Source: Paraphysomonas bandaiensis
Lineage: Eukaryota > Chrysophyceae
DNA: 64,000 bases
Direction: 5' to 3'
Assembly: GCA_965644295.1 (NCBI GenBank)
Contig: CBFFRP010000406.1
Location: 62,001 to 126,000, forward strand
Shown: in pieces, positions 49,365 through 61,295 of the stretch
Numbering within the stretch: the first letter of the stretch is position 1
Layout of the letters: each line of letters starts with the position of its first letter
Translations under genes and position numbers: made by a program
The notes under the pieces: model-generated
Seen by the model: the letters and a program-made list of their open reading frames with translations, nothing else
Told to the model about the DNA's origin: nothing
Database searches by the model: none

Positions 49365-50235
49365 TCAAGCATTATACAAAGATGCCCTCAAGTCATCCAC
49401 TTCGTCCTTTACAGTTGATATCGCAGTCTCGGTGAACTCTTTTGCAACTAAATTGATGACGAAGTGCTTAACGCGTGCATCCAACCGAACCACAGTTTCA
49501 TATACGGCAACATTACTGCACAGTTCATAAACAAAGATATATAGAGAACACTATATTCAAACCTGAATGAATCTTCGTGCCATAATTTTTCATACAGACT
49601 GTACAGCATATCACACAGACTGTGAAATACCTCGAGGTAGTCCAACTCGAATGGAACATGTGGATACAGCAGGTATTCGAAAACAACCTTCATAGCGCGT
49701 AATTGTATTAAACTATATACAATAAATAACATACATCGTTGTTGAATTTAAATATGGTACTGCGTATCTGGTCTTGGTCTCCTTCTGCAGGCATAAACTG
49801 CGGATAGGCATAATGAGATGTCCTGGCCATCACGTACTTCATGCCCTGCATAGGAACAGAGGCAAACATATATTCCCACTCCTCTAAAAGTTGTGCAAAT
49901 GCACGAATTATAACTGGTCCAGGCTGTAGGTCAAGTAGTTTAGATATGCTTAAACCCAAGTAGTAATACATCACAGCACGCATGGGCTGTACTTTCTCGA
50001 AAATGTGAAGGTTGAGATCGCGATGCTCTGTTAACACAGAGTTTAGCCAAAAGCAACCTCCATTATGAACCCTTTTAAGATATAAAAAGTTGTTCTTTCT
50101 TTTCTCTATGAGCGTCTCTAATCTCTGCTTTCTCTGCAGCTTCAGTGCTGCAAAAGTTCGCTCCTCCGCGAGTCGCTTCTCCACTTCATCCCCTATTTCA
50201 AGGCTACCCTTTCGCATGTCAGCATTCATGTTCAT
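49365..50235 (-). CDS. Conserved-looking protein of unknown function
   Basis: Three exons (50235 to about 49737, about 49691-49568, about 49517-49365) join to about 258 residues. The N-terminus is a charged helix ('EEVEKRL...LKLQRKQRLETLIEKRKN' type). The centre is hydrophobic and well structured ('PMRAVMYYYLGLSISKLL', 'EEWEYMFASVPMQGMKYVM', 'LYPHVPFELDYLEVFHSL'). The C-terminus is helical. No signal peptide or membrane span is certain. The exons join without frame conflict, which supports a real gene. The motif around 'LLEEWEYMFASVPMQG' looks conserved, but I cannot attach a family name. Only about 260 bases separate its start from the start of the Skp1-modifying fusion gene, so the two probably share a promoter. 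Confidence 0.6.
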
Positions 50236-50497
50236 TAAGGGAGCAGACTTGGATCAATGCACTAAATAACTTAAATTGACCTGAAATATATCGCATCGAA
50301 CTATCATACTGAATACAGCAGCTGGAGAGCAGAGCATCTAGATATGTACAACATATACGGTATACGGTTGTGTAGGGAGTACATACCATATACCACTGTA
50401 TATACTGCTGTGTCTGGATATGTGTATGCCTATATGACGAAGTGAAGATGAAGTGCATGTGATGTGCTCCTCACTGTAGAGGTATAGCTATGGTATA
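50236..50497. promoter_or_regulatory. Short bidirectional promoter of the fusion gene
   Basis: 262 bases between two divergent start codons. It contains CATATACGGTATACGGTTG, ACATACCATATACC and GTATATACTGCTGTG, the same class of GTATAC/CTGCTGTG words as other divergent spacers. Confidence 0.45.
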
Positions 50498-52817
50498 ATG
50501 TCATCAGGAGCAGCAGGAGAAGCATCAGAGTATGTGAATGTGACTGAGAGTGATGGTGATGGTGTGTGTAGTGATGACGTGAGGTCTCTTATATCCGATG
50601 AGAGGCCAGTGCTCATAGTAGACGACGCCTTCCCCGACCTATCGAACCAGTGTGCTGTGGAGCTCCAGCAGCTATGCAACAATGGCGACATGAAGCCCGC
50701 ATGTATGGGTCGAGGCGGTGTCGGTGTCCAGTGGCAGCAGGAGCTGTTTCGAGGAGATCGTGTGCAGTGGGTGTCTCCTGATGTATGCCGCACTCATAAT
50801 CTCACTGCTGTCACCGCTCTCATCAAGAAACTCATCAAGATATGCGGAGCGGTCAAGAGAGAGAACAAGCGCCCGCAGTCGATAACTGATTACTCGGTTC
50901 AGTTGGCGCTATATGTGAGTGTGGTGTGTGTAGGCATACTTCAATACATGTGTGTATATGTATATGTAGAGGAGTTCACTGGGCCATCACCTCTCCACAT
51001 GGAGAATTAGTTAACTCGTTCTTAATGTGCAGCCGGGTAATGGAGCGGCTTATACGAGGCATTGCGATGCATCTAGCAAGCCAGATGCAGATGTTATGGA
51101 TCGACAGTTGACTCTCATCTACTATTTGAATAGCTCGTGGAGCGGCGGGCAACTCAGAGTATATCTGCCCGGGAAGCATCCTGACAATGAGACAGGGAAA
51201 CAATGCATGGACATTGAACCAATACGTGGTCGTTTGGTGGTCTTTAAAAGGTACCTTGGAATGGCTCTTATGTTGATAATATGGAGGTTGTATGTAGCCG
51301 TGTAGTAGAACATGAGGTTCTGCCCACTAACAGCGAGAGAATCGCACTCACCATGTGGGCCTCCGGCCGTGGTCCACTCTGGCCAATAAATGGTAAGTTC
51401 CTTTAATTAATCATAGATAGTCGTATTACATTGAAATGCAATCAGAACAAACTCTTTCTCCTTCATCTCTTAGTCTGTCCGCCAACCGCGTTTCCACTCT
51501 CTCAGAAACTTCCAACTCTGTCTTTGTCAGAAATGCCTACGATGATGTGGAGTCATTTAAACTCACTGAGGAGATAATACAGAGACAGTCAGGAAAAACA
51601 GTGTTTGTGTCTGTGGCCAGTTACCGGGACCCAGAGTTGCAGCGTACTGTGGCTGAACTGTTCTTTCGGGCAAACGATCCGGGTCGTGTTTTCGTTGGTG
51701 TGGTTCTGCAACTGTACCCAGACTCGGACACAGAAGAAATGTACGGACTGGCGGGTGTTTTGGATGCACCTCATCCTTCTGCTAGTCCATCCATATCTCT
51801 CAAGCAGTGGATGCACTCGAATCTTCGGCTTGTCAGATTACACGCTGAACATGCGAGGGGGCCATGTTGGGCGCGTTCACTAGCTAGGTCACTTTGGTCG
51901 GGTGAGTCGTTCTATTTACAGGTGGACGCCCACATGCGATTTAGGCGATGCTGGGACACTTATCTACTAGAATTGCATGACATGTGCACTACCTTACTTG
52001 CAAACGGAGATAGTGATATTGAAACCGAAGCAGTGATATCTACATACCCTCCCGGATACGACCCTGATGGAGATCCACCCACTGACATTCGGCCTACTCT
52101 ATTGGTGAGTTTGTATCGCTCAAAACACTCACTGTCTCTTATGCGAGTCGAATGCAGGTGCCCTCTCATTTTGACGACGACGGGATACTGCGGCAAAAAG
52201 CTAGACAGTTACGATTTATTGGTGGACAGCCTCTGCGGCATCAGCTGTGGGCGGCTGGGTTTAGTTTCTCACGCTCACGGGTGATGGTGCAGGACGTACC
52301 ATACGACCCGATGTTACAGGACCTTTTTTTTGGTGAGGAGATTTCGATGGCGGCACGGCTCTTCACTCGTGGTGTTGCGTGTTTTGCTCCTCCACAGACT
52401 GTGGTGTACCACCTCTGGTCTAGGGCACACCGCCCAAGTGAGCGCCACGACCCCGATAAGCCTGGCCGAGTGAGCAGGAAACTAAAGTCCCAGCGCAGAG
52501 TCAAAGCTCTACTGGGTATGAGTCCAGAAGAGAGAACTCCTTCAGGCTATTGTGAGTCAATGCCGATGTTTGAACTTGGCAGTGCGCGTAGTATTCACGA
52601 ATTTGAAAAGGAGCTCAAAGTAAATTTTTCGTCGCAGACTATATTTGATGGAGCTGATTGCTGCGGGTTGAGCCCAGAAGTATTTGCAGATGACGTCGGA
52701 GACGTGCTTCAGGCAATCCCAGATAGAAATACTCTTGGAAGTCAGAATTCTAATATTTCTCCAAAGTTACAAGTTCTTAGTCTGGTCCAGTCCTTGATGT
52801 TGAATCCTTCAAAGTAG
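50498..52817 (+). CDS. Fusion: Skp1-type prolyl 4-hydroxylase (PhyA/EGLN) + GT60 GlcNAc-transferase (Gnt1)
   Basis: Five exons (50498-50914, 51033-51250, 51298-51392, 51446-52104, 52158-52817) keep one frame for 682 residues. Residues about 30-240 are a 2-oxoglutarate/Fe(II) dioxygenase of the EGLN/PhyA type: 'RGDRVQWVS', 'LALYPGNGAAYTRHCDAS' with the iron ligands H-x-D, 'LTLIYYLNSSW', 'GGQLRVY', third ligand His in 'VVEHEVLPTNSERIAL' and the 2-oxoglutarate Arg in 'SERIAL'. Residues about 300-565 are a GT60 glycosyltransferase: 'VFVSVASYRDPELQRTV', acidic metal motif 'YLQVDAHMRF', 'GGQPLRHQLWAAGFSF', 'FFGEEISMAARLFTRG', 'TVVYHLWSRAHRP'. In Dictyostelium and Toxoplasma these two activities hydroxylate a Skp1 proline and then add GlcNAc to it. 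Intron 3 falls at the seam. A cytoplasmic site is expected; no signal peptide is seen. Confidence 0.92.
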
Positions 52818-53137
52818 AGAAAATGAAAATTGATATGTACAGTTGTAATCCGTTGCTTTTTATGCATGTAATATGATAGAATAAGTAATTGTTGCATCAG
52901 ACTCTCATGAAAAATGTATGTTGTACGAAGTATGAATATTATGCCGTTGTCAGAATCTACTGACATTCATATCGGGTGCCCTTATGTGAGCAACTGCAGT
53001 AAACTAGAAAACTTATAAGGGTGGGAGTGACTTAAATGCTACAGTAGTATTATTTAATCGTAAACAGGTGTAGGATAGTAAAAAACTATGACAGATTCGT
53101 GAAAGTATGCATTGAAATCCGATACGTGTCTACTTAC
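52818..53137. other. Spacer after the fusion gene
   Basis: AT-rich 3' flank without a gene. It ends with CTACTTAC, the left target duplication of the hAT-like element. Confidence 0.4.
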
Positions 53138-54406
53138 CAGGGCTGCGTATCAATTAATTGATTTTCAATTAATTGCAATTAATTGTCAATTATTGAAATT
53201 GCAATTGTTGAAATTGGGACATCGATTCATAATTGCAATTATAATTGACTCCAGCCCGCTTCAATTAATTGTCAATTAATTGCAATTAATTGATATTAAA
53301 AAACCCACCTTTTTGTGCTGAAAAGTTGTTAAAAAACGGCATTTTTAGTAAAAAATCCAATTTTTAGGATAAAAATCGAAGATTGGTGAAAGACTATAAT
53401 ATCCATAGGATTATCTCACATAGTAATTCATTTAATTAATTAGCGATAGGAGCGACAAATTGGCACCAGAAGTCATTGCACGAGTAAATAAAGTAAATAT
53501 TTGAGAAAGTAAATAAATGATGATAATAATAACGAAGAGGCTGCAATAGAGATTTGTCCTGCAGGAAAAGGGGCTCCACATTTTCCGTGATTGACCGCTA
53601 CTTGCTTCTATCTAATCATATGCGATCTTTCGAGTTTGGTTCCGATGTGTTAAAAGTCTAATTGTAGGACTATCCACCTCTATATACAGAGTATATAGTA
53701 TATACATGTATATTATGCCCTGTATTATAAAAATAAATGTTGTACAATTACAGAAGTAAGGTTACACCAGCTTGACTTCCACGACGTTTGCACATTGATT
53801 GACGAACCCTTCATAATGCACCCGATTGTTGAGCGTCATCTGGGCGACAGTGCTGCTATTATTTTTAACGCTGCTTTCGAAAAGGCAGTCGTGAAGATTC
53901 AATGTGGCAACGAAGCCGTAGCTCGAACGGCAAAGAATCAAACTAAAATATATTTGTTCGATGAGGAAGAAGAAGATTATGACGGTGCGAGTCTAGCTCC
54001 GAATGACGACGCAGCGCAACGTTTGTTTGATGGTAGCAGGCAGCGGAAGCGAGCAAGACTTAACAAGCAAACGCGTTACGGATGAAACACTTACATAGCA
54101 CAACCAATAAGGTTGAGAGGTTGCTCAGTAGAGCTACGATTGTTATGACGGGCTTGCTCAAGAGCTTGACTCCTCAACATTTAGTGCTAATTATGATTTT
54201 CGCATGAATCGTTGCCTCTGGAATGAAATGACAGTTGAGGTAGCTATATTCGCAACTAGTGTATTTTAGTACTAAATAATTGCATTTAATTGCAATTAAT
54301 TGCAGTTAATTGCAATAGTTGAAATTGAGACAGCAAGTAATAATTGCAATTATAATTGACTACAACCTGCGTCAATTAATTGACAATTAATTGATACGCA
54401 GCCCTG
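53138..54406. mobile_element. hAT-like DNA transposon with perfect TIRs and 8-bp duplication
   Basis: The 1,269-bp element starts CAGGGCTGCGTATCAATTAA, and the complement of its end begins with the same 20 bases; identity extends a few bases further. CTACTTAC flanks it on both sides (53130-53137 and 54407-54414). Subterminal regions are stacked AATTAATTG/ATAATTGCAATTATAATTG words, also inverted. CAGGG ends and an 8-bp duplication fit the hAT superfamily. It shares its ends with the element at 12237-13915 but not its interior. Perfect TIRs and duplication suggest fairly recent movement. Confidence 0.9.
53758..54085 (+). CDS. Open frame inside the hAT-like element, unknown
   Basis: An open frame runs from about 53758 to the stop at 54085 and has no clear ATG at its start, so it may be an exon preceded by a splice acceptor (TTACAG at about 53748-53753). 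About 108 residues result. The front is a folded-looking segment ('HPIVERHLGDSAAIIFNAAF'), the middle is acidic ('YLFDEEEEDYDGAS') and the end is basic ('RQRKRARLNKQTRYG'), like a nuclear protein. It shows no hAT dimerisation signature. It may be a remnant of the transposase or captured host sequence. Confidence 0.3.
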
Positions 54407-54570
54407 CTACTTACACTTGCAGCATACATTTTACTAACACTCCCAGTGTAATATGGACAAGAATTGTATACGAATAAAGTTTCGAATTCAGCGCTAATTT
54501 TATGCATTCGTGTTACCTGAGTATACAAACATACACACATATCGTGATGTCGAGCAGTAAAATTATTCGC

Positions 54571-57500
54571 CTACGCCAATTCATAACAGGGCACACAGTA
54601 TCCACCATCCGTTCCACAGGTTGCAGTATCGGATGTGTCTATCTTGAAACGTTTTCTAGCCCCGTCGGACTCCTCACCTTCAACACTAACACTCGCTCGC
54701 TTAGCATCATCTTCAGAGTTACTTTTTCCCTCATGCTGTTGCTGTCCCTTAGGGGCTCGTCCACCTATGCGTCTCCCCATTTTTTCAATATCCGCTGACA
54801 CCCTTTCCATAGCAGTGTACGTGTCATCATGCATAAGAGGAAGCAATGCTTTTCTAAGATTATTGAAAAGTGATGGAATCATCGTCTCTTCTTGGCTAAG
54901 TAGCTTCTTAACACGTGCTCGTTCCTGTACATTGTTAGACACCCTTCAGCAGAGCAGTTGCCACCACATACTTTCGGCTCCTCGAAACAGGCGGGACAGT
55001 TCTCATTAATCACCGGTAGTCTTGATTGAAGACTGAAGTCCCTACAACCGAAAGTTAACTAGAGTGTGCACGGCATAACTATCAGTACCTTGTATACGTT
55101 TCACGAACATATACAAACGGTCGGATTACGCGAATATCTTCGGCGTCAATGCGATAATTAGCTTTCATGGTTCGAATCTGCGACAGGTATGAAAGCTTAA
55201 CTGCATCGTTTCATTGTACACAGACACTACATACTTGTCCATTGTGTAAAGCTGACATAATGAAACTCTCGGCAAGGTCGTCAAGATGTTGGGCTAGTAC
55301 TAGCTTATTGTAATTATTGTTTCTATGACATTCTGTTAACAACATATACAGGGCACAAAGAGTTATATGAATACCTGCAGCACGAGTACAGAAGCCCCCT
55401 CTTGAAACGAGCACAGAAAGCACAGAGCGAGTCACCCTGTACTCAAAATGTTAACATAACACAAATATTTGAGTTTGAGCGTACCTGCATCTTTGACTTG
55501 GCTAACTCCACGATGGGCTCAGACAAGTAATGATACGTGATACCAAGGCTCTTCATGTATGGAATAAGGGGAGAAGGGTCGAAAGACTCCGTCTGGGGAT
55601 CCACAGTAGCACAGGCTATTGTGAACTTTACAGGGGCTTTTTTCTACAATAGCATTAAGCGAGCACGGGACAGCATTCTCATAAACTAACCTGCAGATGC
55701 AACAAAATATGAAGCATTGAGAGACTATCCTTCCCCCCTGAGAGACCAAGTAACAAGCGATCCCCCTGTTGGTCAATACAGTTAATACTCACTACCTATG
55801 CAGCATATTTACACCACCTCTTCGATCATAGACCAGTCGGCTATGGCCTGTCCCACTAGCTTCATGAGTTTCTTGGGAGGAACAATTGGTTTCACAGTGT
55901 GGACAGGAGAATCGGACACATCACCGCCAAATGTAACATCTTTTCCGCTTAGCATCTTTTTACTACCATCTACAATCGGCTCCTCGATTGAAGTAGACAA
56001 TGGGCGAGAAATCTGAGAAGGCATTACTGGGCATGTGCCTGTGGTAGCTGGAGCTGCACTTAGCTGTGGACGCTGTTCCTGCGGAAGCGACCCCTTCCCA
56101 GATATACCGACCAGGGCACTGGGGTCAGTGTATCTAGGGGGAACCTGAGCACTGGTCTTGCTGCCACCTCTACTTTCCATTTTTTTGTCCCTTTTTTGTG
56201 CATACAGCGAAGGTGTGCTAGATGATTGAGAAATGTTGCGCCGGATGCTCTCCGTATTTAAGTCAGAGTCAGAGAAGAATCTGTTAGGTCGAATAGGACC
56301 TTTTATTTCAAAAGCGCTAATTTGGTCGCTAACCAGGATCGGTAAATTAGAAGTGAAGTCTGAAGGCATTACAAACCACCGTAGCCCTTCGTGGGATCCG
56401 AGATCCATTTCAGCTGTGGGTGCAGAGTGCGTCTTTCCTTTTCCTAGTTTTTTTGTGTTTTCAGCTTGTATCCTCGCAGCCTCCTTCTCAGCATCCTCGA
56501 GATACTTGCTTAGCTGTGCATTGACATCACTTTCTGCAATTGCATCGTCATTGGGAACGGATTCAAGAGGATTAAATGAGGAAAGCCAACGGCGTTCTGG
56601 GAACTTCGTGAGGCGTGAAGTATGCGCCCACTCTCCAGTGCGGTGGTTGTATCTATAAACATGCATTACCATCATAATGCAGCAAGTATACGATTTTATC
56701 ACATAAAACATAATAAGTGAAAGTATGTACAGACAATCTGAAATAAAACTATTAGGAAAATATTAAAAAGTTACCTGTAGTGCGGTAAGAACAGGACCCC
56801 CTTATCCGCAACGAATTCAACGCATCGCATGACATACTCAATTCTTTCCGAACCCATAAAGTAGGGCAGTGAGAGGCGCGTGTAGCCGGGTCTAAGTACT
56901 TCCTGCTTATCAAGGAGCGCTACCTCGATAGCGGCATTTACAGCTTTAGTATCCTCGCTCACACCATCACATACGCCCAATAGCCATTGGCTGTAAGGTC
57001 CAGCGCACATGCACCCACCTGTGCATCATGAGCAATGGAAGAAAGGGAAAAACAAAGCACACCTCTGCTTTGCACTCCAAACAAGTCGTTGAGTAGTGCA
57101 CAAACGAAGTTATAATGCAGGAATCTGCTGCTTCCTCTGGGTTGTACGAGGAAGGAAACCAGCGGTAGGTGATCGGCACAAGACGCGGTGAGAACAGTTG
57201 AGGTGGGGTGACCTAAGACGTGAATTGCAGGATGGGATGCGAGACGTGCATGAACTCGCTTTGCCGTTGAAATCTCTTCCTGATGTATCCATCCTGAACC
57301 TAATGGTACACTCTCTTTATCGGAAGGTGATGAATCGGGGTAGCTTACCGACTAATTGCTTCAGATGCACCACAAGCCCAAGCTTCACATCTCCGATTAT
57401 GTTAGGGGTGCCTCCTTCTTCTCTCTCTTCTCGATTGGATAGATATCGGTGACTGTCCCCTGAGACATAGAAGACAGTTCCACCACCAGGAGTCGTTGGC

Positions 57501-58868
57501 TCCTCCTGGTTACTCGGGACCAGCCGCTTCTTCGCAACCAATACACCTGGGGTCCCTACATCATTGTGTAAAGAATGACCCAGAACCAGTGTCACAAATA
57601 ATAACCTGGTCCACCGACAAACTTATGTCCAGAGAACACGACGGCATCTTTATAGACATAAGGTGCGTCATTTCCAGTAACGACGGGATTCATATCGATC
57701 TAGGGTACGACAGTAAGTACGAACTAGCTATCGTGGAAGTGGGAAAATGATACCTTTACGTATGGGGCAGCTGTGGCGTAATCAAAAACAGCAAGCCCTC
57801 CAGCACGATGCATGGCCACAGCTAAAGCATCTACATCAGTTAGTATACCTGGCATACATGTCAAAAGCGACGAGACGAAAAAATACCCAACCGGTAACAT
57901 TGCTGGCAGCAGCAAAGGCTCCTATCTTGAGTTTTCTGTTGCTGTACTCCTTTAGCTCCTGGTCTAGGTGCTCAAGACACACTCCTGTTACCGGACAGAA
58001 TCTTATAGTGACAACATCCACCTCCGCTTCACGCCTTTTCACAGTTATTAGACATAAATATTGGTGATGCAATACGTACCAGGGCAAGAGATTGGAATGG
58101 TGCTCATACGATGAGGTGAACACAACAGGCCGCAAAGATATATCCTCGTTGGCTTGCTACAAGAGTGATGATAAGGGAGCACATACTTCACATGAACTTC
58201 GTCACCTCAGGTAAGGGTAAATGGAGACCTAGAGATAGAACTAGTTTGTTGACAGCAGCGGTGGTGCCGTTGCCAGTGAAGAGGACAATATCCGTAGAAG
58301 CCTTCCCAGTAATCTATTGGCGATATATACAATCAATAAATGAAGCATGGCTAAGGATAGAAAACCTTCGCATTTACAGCCTGTGCTATTATCTGACGAG
58401 ACTCGTGACGAAAGCAGGTAGACTATATCACAAGCGCATCGTAAACATAGAAAAATATATAGTTTATTCTTAACCTGATGGCCAGTCCTTGAAGTTGTGG
58501 TATGTGTATTCCCATAGTAAGGAAGCACCTCATTAGCCATATATGATTCAATCTAAACTCGTATGAGTGACAATTGTCGTTAGCATAAGATGCGTTCTAT
58601 CTCTGACCTGGTTGAGCCCCCGCCCACTTGCCGTCCAGTCCACATACACACACGCGCGCTCACCATACGGCCCCATAAACATCTTATTATCACCCACGAT
58701 GTTATCTCTGATGGACTGCACAATGCCAGTGACGTTGTTTCGTCCAGTGGCAGCAGCAGAGAAGGAGGAAGCTGGAGTATCAGCGTCGACCACTCGCTCT
58801 GTCTCATGTGCAGCGTCATCGATACCGCCGAACGGCCTGTAGCCCTCAGTGTCCATGGATGAACTCAT
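54571..58868 (-). CDS. Fusion: class-V PLP aminotransferase/cysteine-desulfurase-like + TtcA-type PP-loop tRNA thiolase
   Basis: About seventeen small exons join in one frame to roughly 1,100 residues. The N-terminal half has class-V PLP features: 'ACVYVDWTASGRG', 'YYGNTHTTTSRTGHQ', 'VLFTGNGTTAAVNKLV', 'VVFTSSYEHHSNLLPW', 'AASNVTG', 'AVFDYATAAPYV', the PLP-lysine motif 'SGHKFVGGPG', and a Cys-rich 'GGCMCAGPYSQWLLG'. A polar linker of about 250 residues follows (56650-55810). The C-terminal half is an ATP-pyrophosphatase of the TtcA/TilS type: 'LLLGLSGGKDSLSML', 'SLCAFCARFKRGLLY' with C-x2-C, 'LVLAQHLDDLAESFIM', 'RVIRPFVYVRE', and 'NENCPACFEEPK' with a second C-x2-C. TtcA enzymes thiolate tRNA and use sulfur delivered by cysteine desulfurases. 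The fusion would couple donor and thiolase. Introns rule out a simple assembly join. Confidence 0.9.
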
Positions 58869-59437
58869 TTATGTCCTTTAAATCAATCGATTGTGGCTAC
58901 AGTGTGTCAGAAACAAGACACATCGCCTGGTTAGTTAGTTATGTGGTGTGGAATATGTTGAGTATGTCACAGTACTCCTCTATAGCATACTGCATACAGC
59001 AGTACAGTAGCTGTGGAGTACGGCATATATACTGCTGTGTGTACTCCATGGTACCAAAGGAATATACGCACTGTAGTCTATCGTATTCACCAGAGAACAT
59101 TTCAATGGCGTCCAATAAAATCGCAACCCTACCATTATAAAGCGGTGTACGGAATTCCTCGCATATTGATCTCTTTAAGGACGTACCCGTATACCTATTC
59201 TGCTTATATACAGGTACGAATAGATATGAATAGGAATGAATATACTGTACCTGTACCTGTACCAGGAAGCGTCATAGTGTTGGGAACATGCCACTGTGCC
59301 GTATATAGTATAGTATACTCTGCTGTATATCATACATACACATCTCTAACATATAGAAGAGCCCACACACATATAGAAGAGTCTGTCCAGAAGTGGATCG
59401 TGACATCTGTTCTAGTTTACGCCATACCCACATAGAG
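58869..59437. promoter_or_regulatory. Divergent spacer with TACTGTACC array
   Basis: The spacer lies between the PLP/PP-loop fusion (-) and NPL4 (+). It contains GTACTCC/ATACTGCATACAGCAGTA words near 58970-59045 and ATACTGTACCTGTACCTGTACC at about 59250, then ATAGTATAGTATAC. No gene is seen. Confidence 0.45.
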
Positions 59438-61295
59438 ATGATAATTCGAGTGCGTACTCAGATAGGTACCTGGAAGGTGAAAGACGTGAGCGGTGCGGAT
59501 ACTCTGAGCACTATTCGAGTCAGGTATGGGAGGCGTGACGCGTATCTGTCTGCTAATCTCTGAATGAAGAGTGGAGCAAGAGCATCATACCAAACTCGTC
59601 GATCAGCAGTTTTCTCGTGACCCTCAGGGTGTGCAGCTGCAGTCCTCATACTCTTGTTATTGTTTAATATGGATGCAGGGAAGTCCCCTATTGGGGAGTA
59701 CGAGACTGTGGCAGGAGCGGGACTGCAAAACGGAGATATGATATACATCAGTGTTGATGAGAACGTCACAGGGGTACACGAGCAATCTCAGGGCAGCAAG
59801 TTTATCACAAAGGATGGAAATATTGTCGCTCTAGACTACAGCGAAACTTCTAATAAATCTGGATTTCGACCCGGTATGATGGCATTACGGGACATAAAAA
59901 AGCAATGGACTCTGACTGAGTTTGAAAGTTTGGACTCCCAGTTTGTATATCGCATAAAGCAGGCTGAAAATCCCGTTTGCAAAATTGCTTCTCTTGACCA
60001 GCCCTCCATGGACAACTTCCAGACGTATGTTCGAAATTTTGACTTTCAAAGAATGAGGTAGATGTCTAGTCCATGTTTCTATTGTTTTCTAATGTGACTC
60101 AATCTAATATACAGGGTAGGATTTTTGTATGGGAGATTCACTGATGACAACTCTGTGCGTGCGGAATGCATTTACGAGCCTCCTCAGGATGCAGATAATG
60201 TCTCATTTCAACTCCTGGATGATCCTATGGCGGTACCACTCCCTGATTTGCTTGCTTCTGCTGTTTTCAAAGATGTTGCAGGGTCATGTGGAGAGCATCG
60301 CAGCGCATCTAGGATTGAAGCGAGTGGGATGGATCATAGCGCATCCTCCAAGAGAAGAAGGGTTCTTCCTCTCTGGTATGCACTCTGTACTGTACTGTCC
60401 CTTCGTTATATTACATGCTATCAAGTTGTATAGTGCGTCGTGCGTCCTCAAATGCGATGCACACATTATATATTGTGCTTCAGGATACACTGTATGTAGT
60501 TTGAAAGCACTCTGTATACACACTTTCTTATTGTAATTACATGGTGTGTTGAACCTAGTACTTTGCCTTGAGTTACGTTTTATATAATTCCACGTGGTTG
60601 TCGCTCGTGACTGTCTGTGATGCAGGGGCTGAAGTTATCACTGCGGCCGAGCTTCAATTAGAGGCAGCAGACGGAATCGAAGACACGCCTTTTGTAACTG
60701 TGTCGGTGAGTGACAAACTGTTCGAAGTGAGCGTCCAACTTTCACTATAGGTATCAATGACGGAAGAGGGACAGGTGGTGGCACATGCGTACCAAGTATC
60801 TAAGATGTGTATGGAAATGGCTGCGGAGGGAGCTCTTGGAGTATCTCCTAACCTGGGGACATGTGTTGTGCACCCTCCCTTCTCAGCTGTTATGGAGGGA
60901 AAGGAAACAAGCGAAGTGGATAATAATTTTTTCATTGCTGCAGTCCCTATAGAATTCTACACCTCCGAGGAGCTGGTTAGCTTCTTCCCTCGTGTTAACA
61001 GAGAAGGTGCTATTCCACCCTCACGGGAGGATCTAAAGAGGCAGTTACAAAGGTTCGAATGTGCTGTTATATGTATATTCTAATCAAAGGCGATGACTTT
61101 TTTTTTAGAGTCGGTAAAGAAGGGTGGACTCTGGTAGATATGATTGCTGACTTTCAACTTCTGCTCTTCCTTTCTAACTCTCTGATCGCTGAGCATGATG
61201 TAGCAGCTATTTGTCAATCCATTCGGGACCGAGAAGTACCCCTTGATGAGGGATACGTACTTCTGATTCGGTCTTTCGCAGGGGTTGATATGTAG
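59438..61295 (+). CDS. NPL4: NPL4, ubiquitin-binding cofactor of CDC48/p97
   Basis: Eight exons (59438-59523, 59570-59628, 59679-60057, 60115-60232, 60282-60375, 60626-60705, 60751-61052, 61109-61295) give 434 residues. NPL4 with UFD1 recruits ubiquitylated substrates to CDC48. The ubiquitin-like start 'MIIRVRTQIGTWKV', with 'FSRDPQGKSPIG' and 'LQNGDMIYI', is seen only after joining the first exons. The zinc-finger region is reduced: 'PVCKIASLDQPSMDNFQ' keeps one Cys where animal and yeast NPL4 have a C/H cluster. The NPL4 core has 'VGFLYGRFTDD', 'AAHLGLKRVGWIIAHPPRE', 'FFIAAVPIEFY' and 'SFFPRVNREG'. The C-terminus ends 'GYVLLIRSFAGVDM', without a RanBP2 finger. It is shorter than human NPL4 (608). 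Confidence 0.93.
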
